A stretch of DNA of 64,000 nt from positions 47,919,148-47,983,147 of the forward strand of contig VZDJ01007754.1 in NCBI GenBank assembly GCA_008694505.1, written 5' to 3'. The first letter of the stretch is position 1. Each line of letters opens with the position of its first letter. The position numbers and the translations under genes were made by a program. Source of the DNA: Cyanoderma ruficeps (taxonomy: Eukaryota > Chordata > Aves > Passeriformes > Timaliidae). The notes under the pieces are model-generated. The model did not search any database. It was not told where the DNA came from and saw nothing but the letters and a program-made list of their open reading frames with translations. Shown here piece by piece: positions 27,021 through 39,131 of the stretch.

Positions 27021-29412
27021 TCTTAAAAATGCTGAGAACTTTAGTCAGTCTTACAATCATTTTTGACTGATGCATGGATATTTAGTGTTTAATTACAAAC
27101 TGAAAGACAGGGAGATTTTTAATTTCCTTTTTCCAATGTGGCTATTCCAGTCTATGAGCTAAAAGAGAGAAAAAATATATCCCTCCATCCCAGCTCTCTA
27201 TCTAATTTTTAAAATTGATGTGAATTTTTTTGTTTTCTATTAATTCATAAAGATTTATTCTAAAAGGATTCAAAAGTTTCTGATACCCTTTGCAAGCTTT
27301 ACTCAACTTCCTGCAGTCATGTTATTCTGGATAATGAGACTGATCTTTATCAAGGTAATTAAATATTTCCATTTTTATTTGTACTCAATTCCTGATGAAA
27401 CACTCAGCAGTAGCAGAGAAAAATAAGGCAGATTAAGTAATTTTTACTGAATCTTAGGAAAGGCCCAGGTTCAGTTTTCTTCAAGAGTAGGACAAAAAGT
27501 TCTTGTTTAGTCTGAAGCACTTGCACAATTCTTAAGCATAACCCTGACTACTGAATTTTGCACTTTGATTTTAATGATGAAGTTCTTAATACTATAAAGC
27601 AATCATTATATAAACAAGCAATATAATTGCTTATTAATATGATTTTGTAATCTAATGTTTTGATATGCATTAGTATAGCAGTAATATTTAGTGCTATAAT
27701 AAGTAATGGTTTAATAATAATACAATTAAATATTTTTTAATTATTTCTTGCTGAGTTGCCATGAAGAAAGGGGAAAGCAATGTGTTGACCTATGAAAAGC
27801 AGCAAATAAATCAAGTTTCCAAAAGAAAGCCCAACCTTAAACAGAGAAAATTCCTGGCTTAATGCTGCTGGAAGAGATATGCACACCTTGAAAATGGAAA
27901 TTGCCATGATTTATCAACTGTAGCTTCTACTTTGTCCAGTTTTGACCAACTGATCTCTGACTGTGCCCAGCACCAGTCACGGCTTCAGACACAGACACGG
28001 AGAAGCCCAGAGGAAACAGAACTGGATTAATTTGTCCCATGGTGAAACTATTCCAAAATGGTGGAACATGACAACATCCATTCCTTGAACCTGCACAGCA
28101 ACATGCTCTTCCCTTCCAAAATTATCTTATATAAATGTATATATATAGATGTAATTATGTGTTTGTATACAATGCACATTTGAAGAGATATAAGGCACAG
28201 ACGCACTTAATATGGCATCTGAATCATCTTGATACATTTCTAAATGCCTTCACTTATTTTTAAGACATCCTAAGAGAATATCTCATACATATGTAGTGCA
28301 GATTTAACTTGCTTATTTACAGTTTTCTAGATTATTTTGTCAGTAAAGAACCAGCATATTTATCTCAGTTATTTGCATCAGAAATTTGATTAAAGATAGT
28401 TGGAGGATGAAGAAATACGTTGCCTAAAATCTCCTTGGGAATGTGGCTTTGTTACCAGAAATCTTTTGACATAGAGGAAGATAAAAAGAAGAGCTTACAG
28501 TCTAGGATCATTGGAGATAAATTGTGAAGAGTAAAAAATCAGCTTTGGAGGAAGGGGAAATATTTAGCTGTGAGGCATTGCTATGGCAATAAGGAATCCG
28601 TGTGGAAGATTATGCGAGGAGAAGGGAAGGATAAGCAGGGATAAAGCTGTATCTGAGGAATAAAGTCATCTTTCTTTACATGTTCTTATTCTGCTCTTAT
28701 TAAGTAAGTTTTTTTTTTTGGGGGGGGGGGTGTGGAAATGAGCTTTGCAAGGTAGCCTCTGGTTTTTAAAAGCCAGACAGGGATTCACAGGGTTTGGTTT
28801 GGCACTGTCACCCAGTGCAGGGCCTGAAAGTGAGGCAGGAGTGTGTGGGACAGGCTCCTGCATGTCTGTGGGATTTCAACCAAGTCCAGATATCCCATTT
28901 TCTGTGTGCTCCTGGAGGCTGGACCTGCCAGGGCAAGGCTCACCTGCACAGGAGCTCTGCTACCTCGTGGGGAGGCACAAATCCCTCACCCCTCCCGTGT
29001 GGGCTCAGAACATTTTCACCATCACCAGGGAAACTCCAAGGAGGAGATATTGATGGGAAGGAGGACTACAGCTGTAGGAAAAACCTTTTATGTGGCTTGG
29101 GAGGTTGACTGATTTAATTAGGGCCAGGAAATGAGGCTGGAGGAGGAAAATATAAAGGTATAGGGATGAGGGGACATGTGAGAACCTGAGGAGGTTGAAG
29201 CAGGAATAAAGAGGGACAGGTGAAGGTGACTGGAGCCTGTTGTGCTGAAGGAAGGAGATGTGCAGAGCAAGGGACATGCGGGAGGCTGGGGACATTCAGG
29301 AAGGAAGAAAGGACGTGGCACAAGCTAAGGATGGCAATGTGGACTCCTTAACAGCCTGGCACTCTTTTGAGTTGGTCTCCTATTGAACAAAATGCATAAA
29401 AGGATGCATGGG

Positions 29413-29615
29413 ACTATTTCGGGAAAAAATTCAGCAGGAATTTCTTCACTGAAAGGGTTTTCAGACATGGGCAGAGGCTGCCCAGGGAGGTGTCCAAGGA
29501 AAGCCTGGATGTGGCACACAGTGCTCTTGGCTGAGGACAAGGAGGGCATCAAACACATCTTGGTCTCCATGGTCTTGGAGGTCTTTTCCAATCTAAATGA
29601 TTCTGTGATCTTGCA
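29413..29615 (+). mobile_element. CR1 LINE 3'-end fragment
   Basis: GGAATTTCTTCACTGAAAGG, GCTGCCCAGGGAGGTGTCCA, and the terminal GGTCTTTTCC with AATGATTCTGTGAT are diverged CR1 text in plus orientation. Confidence 0.85.
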
Positions 29616-31418
29616 TAGCCCTGGTTATTCTGGGTTTGGAGGAACAAGCAGATGGCCACAAAAACAAAACTTTCTGAAAGTGACCTCCTTGTGGGTACGT
29701 GGGCACACACCAGATGAAAGTGAGGCTATTTTCATTCTCTGGAATATGGAATCCTAATTTACTCATCCTAATTTTCTCTTTTGATTATTCATTTCTTCTG
29801 TTCAAATGCTCCTCTTGGAAAAACTTTGATGAATACCTAATACCTAAACAGCTAAACAAGATCTACTTCATCACTAGTGCATGTGGAGCCTCCTGCCTCA
29901 CACAAGACCTTTCTCAGAGTTCCTCCTGAAATAAGATCCAATTGGTAACACAAACCCAGGGCTCCACGGGCCCTGTTAATCTCCAGGTCGGTTTGGTTTG
30001 GTTCAGGAAGCCTTTGAACAGAAAGGGCTGCATCCTGACATATTGTCATATCCAAGCATTAACAGCTCTGGCATGTGAAAAGGTCATGCCACCAAGCATT
30101 AATATTACGGGCTGGCAATTAAAGTAATTCATTTAAATAAGGGTTTTTATTCTGCTGTGCGGCAACAAGCACAACCTATGCAAGGGGAAAGCCTGGGAAG
30201 GCCTCAAATCAGATCCTCTGCCAGCGTCATCTGACTAAAACAGGGACCCAGAGAAGCTCAGATGGAAGGAGTGAGTTGTTCTGATAAGAAGAGGCAACAG
30301 TTCATGCATAAAAACAAGGGACTGGGGCTATTGCAGGAGGCAAGAGCTTAGGGAGGGGGTTCATTGCTGATGCCTCACATGCTTTAGAGGAGTGGACAGA
30401 TTCATTCAGAAAGAACAGCTCTATGTGCTGTCCAGGGATTTCCAGCTTCTCCTGGGCCTGAACAGAAAGACTCATGGGTTTCAATTCTTTCTAGACAGAA
30501 ATCCAGGTGCCATTTATTGGTGGACAAACCATGTGGAGAGGAAAGGACAGCAAGGGACATCAAAGAAATCATCCTGTTTCAAAGATGCCATGTTTGGGGT
30601 TCGCAATAAAACATTCCAAGGATTATTTTTTTTCTTCCTGTTTGTAGGAAATTTTAATTCCAAAACATGAAAATACTTAAGGTTTAAGACTATTCTTGCT
30701 AAGAAGAGCGTACTTTTTTCAACATTAAAATTTAAGTCCTTTTTTAAAGAATGGTTAATAAAGTTGACAGGTATGTCCAAACTGTTCTGCAAATGCCTTC
30801 TGAGTACAATAAAAACTTGAATCTAGCTGGGTTTATTGTCAGTTTAATTATACTTTCAGTTCAGCACAGTTCAGCTATGCACTCAACACATCCATGGTCT
30901 GTAAGCTCCTTGGTGCAAAGCCTTTCTTTTAATTTTTTGCAGCTCCTGGTTTAATTGAGCCCTCATTTTGATAGATCATTACTGTCACACACATTGGTAA
31001 AACATGTAACAGTCAGCAAGTAGAACAGCAGCTCATCAGAAGGAAGCAGACATTTTTATCAGTTCCTTATTGTCCACATATCTGAATGCTTATTAAAGTC
31101 CCTTTATGTGCCGTGAATATTGAATATTGAATTACGTAGCAAGTTGCCCTGTGTGCAGCAAAACAAATGAAGACAGGCGTCCTTTGGATTCACACCTTCT
31201 ATTGTCCACTTCCAACTCCTTTCTGCTAAGTTGCCTTTGAGGCCCACCAGTTCTCTTGACAAAGGAATGAAGATAAAATACTTTTTTCGCATTTATTTCG
31301 ACCTGATTGAATATGGACAAGCCGAGTGAGACACAGATTGAAGAGTCAACCTTGTATCATCAGACCCTTCAGCTCCCTGACGAACAATCTCATTTTGTTT
31401 TGTTTTGTCTGTTTCTAG

Positions 31419-31615
31419 TTCCAGCTATGATAACCTCCTACCCAAACACCACCCTGGCAACTCAAGGCCAAAAGAAGGAGATGAGCTGCACGGCACATGG
31501 AGAGAAACCCATCATAGTCCGCTGGGAGAAGGAAGACCGGATCATTAACCCCGAAATGTCCCGTTACCTGGTTTCCACCAAGGAAGTCGGGGATGAAGTG
31601 ATTTCTACCCTGCAG
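31419..31615 (+). CDS. DSCAM: DSCAM exon: N-terminal part of Ig-like domain 9
   Basis: The exon encodes 65 codons after completing the split isoleucine, from [17 protein letters not shown] to GDEVISTLQ. It shows an NTT sequon, the B-strand cysteine in [10 protein letters not shown] and the C-strand tryptophan in VRWEKED. The acceptor is TTTCTAG at 31412-31418 and the donor is CAG|GTAGG at 31616. It ends on a codon boundary. The open frame runs on into the intron past the donor, but the match to DSCAM stops exactly at the donor and resumes in the next exon (ILPTVRED). Together with the following exon it makes Ig9, the last Ig domain before the FN3 block. Confidence 0.97.
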
Positions 31616-34147
31616 GTAGGAAAACAAAGTGGCCCCCAAATCATGCAGATATGTCAAGGTGTGCTTGGTTTGGTTTCGATTCAGGTGCAGGGGCAGCCTG
31701 ACAACACTGGAGTGCCAGCACTCGCTCTGAGCATGGTGTGGAGAGCTGGCAGCAAGAGGGGGATTCTGCAATCCACCCCTAATGAAAAATTCCCTCTTCC
31801 CACACTCCAGAGGCAGAAAGAGAGTGAGCCAGGCTCAACCCTCCATCCTTCCTGTCTCAGGAGCAGTATGGCTCATGCTTTAGCCTGTCCTTCCCCAGGT
31901 TGGTCTGACCAAAATGCTGATAAACTCCAGAAAACATCTGACCCCAAGTTCTGATGTGTGTCACACTTACCCTCACCAAAATCACTAAATTGATTTGAGA
32001 AAAAACGCTGCCTTTTTAAAGTGCTCTTCTCCCTCCTTTCACTTGGTGGGGCTTCTGAGGCCACTTTATAAAGTCAGGATTCAAAGTAGTGTTTTACACC
32101 TGCTTTTATGAAACCAGAAGAATATTTCTTCTTTTTTCTCACTCCAAAATCTTCATTATCCATTTCAGTCACATTTAAAAAGTGTATTTATCGGGCCCAA
32201 TTACCTAATTCTCTGTCTGAATATTGTCTAAATTTTAGTGTAGCTCTTATGAAAAATTTCCTTCTTTACCAGCCAAAAACTGTGTTGTATGATATCCAGA
32301 AAAATTCTGGGTTTTCTCTCTGTAAGGGACCTTTGTCATCGATTTCTATGAGGAAGAATAAAACCTATGTGTGACTTTGTTCCTGTTAGTATTTTTGTGA
32401 TACAAATAATATTTAGTTATAGGATTGACCCCTAGGCCTCTCTGCTATCATTCTTCTTGTTGATTTTAGTAAGATAACCCCTGGATACACAACAGTATTT
32501 TTATTTGGAAGGTTGGAGCCCTGCTTGGAGAGTTTTCTGAAGCAGATGTGTACAGCAATGGTGTTTTACATCCATGTGTGCTACATGCAAAACCTTTCAC
32601 TTCTGATAGATAAAACACCCCAAAAAAGAAGAAAATGCCAGATTAAGACTGTCTCCAAAGCTCTGAGCTCAGTGCTTTTGCATGATGATGTGATCTTTAG
32701 TTGTGCTTTATTTTTTTCTCAGCTTTTATTTTTTTCTGCAGGACCCCTGCCTCAGTGAGACAGGACTTGGATTTTCACTGGGGCAGAATTAGGGTTGAGT
32801 AATGAACAGCACTATGTGATGCCAAGCTGATCTTTGAGACCAAACTTCTCACAGGCGGCCAATAATTGTGTGTTCTTTGTTTCCTGGGCACTCAGCCTTG
32901 AGCCCTTGGGGTCTGATTTGCAGAAGTACTAAGCCCTCCTGGCTGCAGCTGAACTCAGTGGAAGCTTTTATGACCACATGAAAGGCTACTCAGGACTCTG
33001 AGGGGGGGGGAGGAAGGCCCTACATGTCTCAAACTGGGCTCTGGAAATTTTTGTTTCCCTGTCTCCAAGCTCAGCCACACGTGCAAGTGAATGCAGCTTG
33101 ACAAGTTGCCACACATCAGATGATAACTCTCCAATTTCCTTGCAGCAAGTGGGAAATTAATCCATTTATCTTAACCAGTGGTGACTGGGCGTTGTGCTCA
33201 CATCACCTGGGTTTTGCTGAGGAATAAAGAGCACGTGGAGTTTCCATGGCTCAGCTAATATGTGGCAACTTGTCAAGCAGCCACAAACGTTATCATACAT
33301 CTGCTTCCTTAATTCCCTACATGAAACGGTGGCAATGCTCTTCATGGTGGCAGGGCTGATGAAAATAAATTCACTCGTGTTTCTGCAATGGGTGAATTCA
33401 CAGGAAAATGCTGTGAGAAAATGAATGCCTGTTTTCAGGGCACAGTTTGAACTATGTGCAGTAAATAAATTACAGAGCAGCACACTGAACAATGAGAAGG
33501 AAATGGTATTTCAAATATCTGCTCATTTAAAAAAAAATCTTTCTTTCTTGTACCTTGATTGAAGCAGTGGTCCTGCAAAAAAATATCATTATGATCATGT
33601 TTGTAAATATTACATATACATTTCCTTGCTGTTAAGCAACAAATTGGAAAGAAAGACCACACAAAACTTTATTATGAGGCACCATGCTGACTGCTACAGG
33701 GTTCACCACCAGTGTTTGAACCTTTACTTCCTCCACACGGATTTCAGCCACTTGAGTTATTTTCAGAAATAGCCGGAAAAATTTAGAGGCAGCGGGAGCC
33801 ATCATTTCGTATGGCAAATTTCAGCCAGCAGTTAAATGCTTGGCAAACTTGTGAGGAACTGGAAACAAGGCTCCTAAGGAGAAGCTGCAGGAATAGGTGG
33901 AGCTCCAGCTCCTGACTACACATGTCGAGCTGCTAGCCTGTGTCCTCAGCCCAGGTGCTGCTGGCTTTGATAATCTCAGTATTTTGGAAACTTTCCTATG
34001 CAAATGTATGTGTGTAACCTGCAACATCTATTTATTTCTGTCAAAGAGAACAGTCTGCGCGGTTTTTCTTGCGCCACACAGACAAGCTGCTGGTTTATTT
34101 TCTCTGGGTGCTGTTCAATCCATCACCTCTTTTCCAACCTCCTATAG
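31616..34147 (+). other. DSCAM: DSCAM intron within Ig9
   Basis: This 2.5 kb intron runs from GTAGG to CCTATAG. I found no repeat family or gene within it. There is a poly-G run at 33002-33010. Confidence 0.85.
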
Positions 34148-35606
<1,459 letters not shown>

Positions 35607-35735
35607 AACCCCCTGACCCCCCTGAGATAGAGATCCGGGAGGTGAGAGCTCGGAGCATCGCCCTGAGGTGGACCATGGGCTTCGACGGCAACAGCCCCAT
35701 CACCGGCTACGACATCGAGTGCAAGAACAAGTCAG
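35607..35735 (+). CDS. DSCAM: DSCAM exon: N-terminal half of fibronectin type III domain 1
   Basis: The exon encodes [38 protein letters not shown] and CKNKS. It has the FN3 hallmarks of a proline-rich start, the B-strand tryptophan in LRWT and the C-strand tyrosine in ITGYDIE. The acceptor is GCCCAG at 35601-35606 and the donor is TCAG|GTAAGG at 35736. It begins and ends in phase 1, so the next exon completes an aspartate (DSWDS). The 15 kb intron that follows holds the nested repeat-protein locus. Confidence 0.96.
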
Positions 35736-37205
35736 GTAAGGAACAACCTCAGTAATCCCCATTGCTGCTCATCCCCCACTGCTTTGTGTTGTAAGAGGTA
35801 ATTCATAAATTGAAACTGCCCAATGGAATTTTTTTTATCGTGGTTTGTTTAATCTTCCACAGGAAGATTTATCTTCATTTGTCGTCCTTTTTTGTTTGTT
35901 TGTTTTGTGGTAAAGACACTAGATGTAGCAATTGCTGCTTTTCCTTTTTACTGCTTCATGCTGTATTTACTGAGGCAAAAATTTTATGTTTTCATTAGTA
36001 GATAAAATATTTTCGAGGGTGTTGAATCATCAGTCATCATTTTAGGGCTGGCTTTGTAAATGAAATCAATAATGCACAGGAGAGATTGGTAATATACCTG
36101 AAAGATGAGGAGTGGAAATTCTCCATAGAGGCTGAAGTCAGGAATCACAGGTTTGGAGATATAGATTGGGCAAGGATGCCTTCAAAGGATATGCACACCT
36201 AAAAGTTTCTGGGATATGTTTTCTTTTTGATTGATTTCCTTTCTTTCCAACCACCCACCTGCTCCAGAAAAGTTTTTGAAGGTCATTCTTGCCAGATTGA
36301 CTCTTTTCTCACACTAAAACACCTCTCGCATTTCTCAAATACAACAATAAATATTTAAGAATGATGTAACTCAGCACAACCCCATTTAGGATGACTGAGG
36401 TGCTTCCCTTCTACTGAAGTAGTGACAAGAAGGGATTTCAGAGCTCTAAAACATCTTTTTTAGGCTCAGTTTGATGTTTTCAAGTGAAAATGCAGAATAC
36501 AGGCAAAGATTAAGTTCACCATGAACTTGCATAGAAAAATGATTTCTCTCCAATATGGAATGATAAATCAAGAGCAAAACAGCAAAAGAAGCATCATCAG
36601 GTTGCATGGAAATATTAATATATTGATGAAGGTAAAAAAAATTAAAGAAAGGAAAAGAAGTGGGCGACAGAATTGGTGTCAAATAAAATATTTCTTTGTC
36701 TGTAGGACAAACCCTGGAGGTCATGTACTAAAAAGAACAGATTATTTTCTTACTGCAAACAACAGAAATGTCATTTTTTAGAGCCTGAGGCTGAATGTTT
36801 GGAAAAACTCAGATTGGGTCTTTGAGTCCTTGTCATGAATTAAATCACCAAGAAGAAGAAATACCGAAGATGGTTAATGGAAAACTTGCATGGGTAGTTG
36901 GGAGAATTTGGAACAAAGAGGACGAATTAAGAAAACTTCTCAGTTTCCAGGTATTAAAGGGCTGAAACAAGATTTAGATTCTATATTCAAGGAACACCCT
37001 GCCAAGACCAAAGTCAAGCTGTAAACTGCACAGCTGTGTTTTGTGAGAATTTTCCACCTCTGTTGCCTTTCCTGAGGACTCAGGAGTGAGTTTAGATCAG
37101 ATGCCCCATCCAGGCTTCTCAAGCAGGAAAACTTTTCTGTTTCAGAGAAGGTGCAGGTGACCACAAAGAATGCATGGAGTGTATTTAGCAACTCTCACAT
37201 ATCCC

Positions 37206-37330
37206 ATCATAAAATCATAGAAATTAGATTGGAAAAGACCTTTAAGATCATCGAGTCCAAAGTTATCTCAGCACTGCTGGTATCTACCCCATCAGACACC
37301 AAAGATACCTTAATTACCCCAAGGGAATTA
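37206..37330 (-). mobile_element. CR1 LINE 3'-end fragment, minus orientation
   Basis: The reversed CR1 tail and adjoining text are visible: AAAATCATAGAAATTAGATT, GACCTTTAAGATCATCGAGT. It lies just left of the GC-rich nested block. Confidence 0.8.
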
Positions 37331-37852
37331 GTTACTGCATGGAAGGAGCATGGAGTTGTCATCCTGTAGGGTCCAGTAGCCACGGCAGAGCACTACAGAG
37401 AGCAGGAACTTGGTGTTTCAGAATGTTTTGGTACTTAGAGACACCAAAACAGTCTGAAGAAATGTACCTGTGGCACTCAGATCTGGTCCTTCATGGAGAC
37501 CAGTCCTTTGCAGCCTCCAGACCTTTCTACTGGGGGTGTGCAAAGAGCTCCGGAGACAGGAACGGGACTGTGGGTCCTCCTTGGTGCATCTCTCCCCAAC
37601 CTTTTCCAATTTTTTATGTCATTATGGCAATCTTAGAGGCAAACTTCCAACAGTTCTGTTTGATTGCGCCTTCTTGTGCTGTGGTGTGAGCGGGGCATCC
37701 CCCGGGTCCGTGATGCTTTCGCAGAGTTGGGGGTTCCCAAAATCTTCCCCGGGAGCCGCGGCGGTCCGGCCGGGCGCGGGGCCGGTGCAGCCCCAGCAAT
37801 GGCCACCGGGGGGCAGCGCCGGACCACCTGAAACCTGGCGGTTGTGGTGAAG

Positions 37853-38036
37853 GATGAGAAACTCGAGTCTTTTTCGAACCCTCATCATTCCCCAACTGGA
37901 TGAGAAACACGAATCTTTCCCGTGCCCTCCTCATTCCTTGGCTGAATGAGAAACACGAGTCTTTCCCGTGCCCTCCTCACTCCCCGCCTGAATGAGAAAT
38001 ACGAGTCTTTCCCGTACTCTCCTCGTTTCCCAGCTG
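37853..38036. repeat. 46-bp tandem repeat, four copies, within the CpG island
   Basis: Copies start at 37853, 37899, 37945 and 37991. Each begins with a (G/A)ATGAGAAA motif followed by an ACGAGTCTTTCCCGT-like core and a CTCCTCATTCCC-like end. The spacing is exactly 46 bp each time. Copies 2-4 are more alike than copy 1. Confidence 0.93.
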
Positions 38037-38078
38037 GGGAAAAGCCGGGGAGGACCCCAGTTCACCGGGACGGCAGCA

Positions 38079-38462
38079 ATGGCGGCGCCGCTCCCTCAGC
38101 GCCCGGCCCCGACTGCGGCGGACGGGGAGCCCTCGGCAGCGCCCTGGTGGCAGCAGGGACCGAGCCCCGGCCCCGGGCTCTGTGCCCGCGGCGCCGCAGA
38201 GGCGAGGGGAGAGCTGCAGAAGTCGGTGCCTCGGGCACTGCCCCGAGCCGGGAGCAGCAGCCGAGCCCTTGGAAGCGCACGAGGCTCTGGTGGTGCCGCT
38301 TGTGCAGCTTGTGCAGGTGCCTGTGGGTGGCCCCGTCTTTGCGTGGTGGCCCTGCCCCGCTCAGCATCCCGTCCCCGGCAAAGGCGACCAGGCTGCGCTC
38401 GGTGGCCCTGGGTGTCATTGCTAAAGGTGGTGAGAAGCCGCGGTGGCCGGGCAGAGCCCTGA
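38079..38462 (+). CDS. Possible upstream open frame, 127 aa, in the CpG island
   Basis: An ATG in a strong initiation context (GCAGCAATGG) opens a 127-codon frame rich in Ala, Arg, Pro and Gly, beginning MAAPLPQRPAPTAADG. The composition is what any frame in a CpG island gives, and no domain is recognised. It could be a first coding exon: a GTGAGA donor-like site lies at 38430. It could also be a chance upstream frame in a 5' leader. I lean to the latter. Confidence 0.2.
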   Translation: MAAPLPQRPAPTAADGEPSAAPWWQQGPSPGPGLCARGAAEARGELQKSVPRALPRAGSSSRALGSARGSGGAACAACAGACGWPRLCVVALPRSASRPRQRRPGCARWPWVSLLKVVRSRGGRAEP

Positions 38463-38918
38463 GGGACAGCCCTGGTCCCCGGCCTCCCGCGGCTCATGGA
38501 GCCACTGCCCACACATCCCTGGCATGTCTGTGCGGCCAATTCCTCGTGGCCTGGGCAGCGACAGCCTGCAAACCAGGGCTGTGCCCCGTGGGGCTGGGGC
38601 TGCCGTGTGGGAGCGTGACCAAAGCCCCTCAGCGCTCTGGGCACAGCAGGGGCCACAAGTGTGGGGGCTGCTCCGTGCCAGTTCCTGCCTGCTCCGCTGG
38701 TGTTGGGGTGCCGGGGGTGGCCCTTTGTGACACTGACGCTTTGTGTCAGGGCCCTATGTGATGTGGGACATGGTGGTGGCCAGAGAGCCTTGTGACATCA
38801 GGGAGCCCCGCCCTGGCTCTGAGGGTGTCTAAGGGGCGCAGAGCCCTGGGGTGCCCAGTGCCAGGAGAGCCACTCTGAGGGGGAAGCAGCTCGCTGCATC
38901 TGTCTGCGCTAAACACCC

Positions 38919-38998
38919 ATAGCGACAGACACCAATAGCATCAGACACCAATAGCAACAGACAGCGATGGCAACAAGGTAACTCCAACAAAGGTAACT
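38919..38998. repeat. Small degenerate repeat and duplicated donor-like sites
   Basis: ACACCAATAGCA-type units recur three times, from about 38929 to 38957. Two copies of AAGGTAACTCCAA follow at 38975 and 38991. The latter resemble splice donors (AAG|GTAACT). An in-frame TAA at 38994 closes the upstream end of the long reading frame. Confidence 0.55.
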
Positions 38999-39131
38999 CC
39001 AATCCCCGGTCCCCCAGCCCCTTGCCCAGCTGGCAGTGGGCAGTGCCACCAGCGGGCAGTGGTCAGGGGCAGTGGGCAGATCAGCCCTGCCACTGACAGA
39101 AACTGAGAAGGAGGAGCAGCCCTTCACCAAC

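Larger units (their letters stand above)
37690..38480 (+). promoter_or_regulatory. CpG island, probable promoter of the nested intronic locus
   Basis: The composition changes abruptly to GC-rich, CpG-dense sequence (GAGCCGCGGCGGTCCGGCCG around 37751). A YY1-type CAATGGCGGC box lies at 38077-38086. No TATA box is evident. It lies 0.7-1.4 kb upstream of the long open frame on the same strand. CpG islands of this kind are the usual promoter type for vertebrate genes, so a separate transcript is a reasonable inference. The start site is not visible from sequence. Confidence 0.6.

Noticed and set aside
31616..31954. Continuation of the open frame past the Ig9 exon
   Set aside because: The DSCAM match stops exactly at CAG|GTAGG and resumes at 34148. 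The extension is intron read-through.
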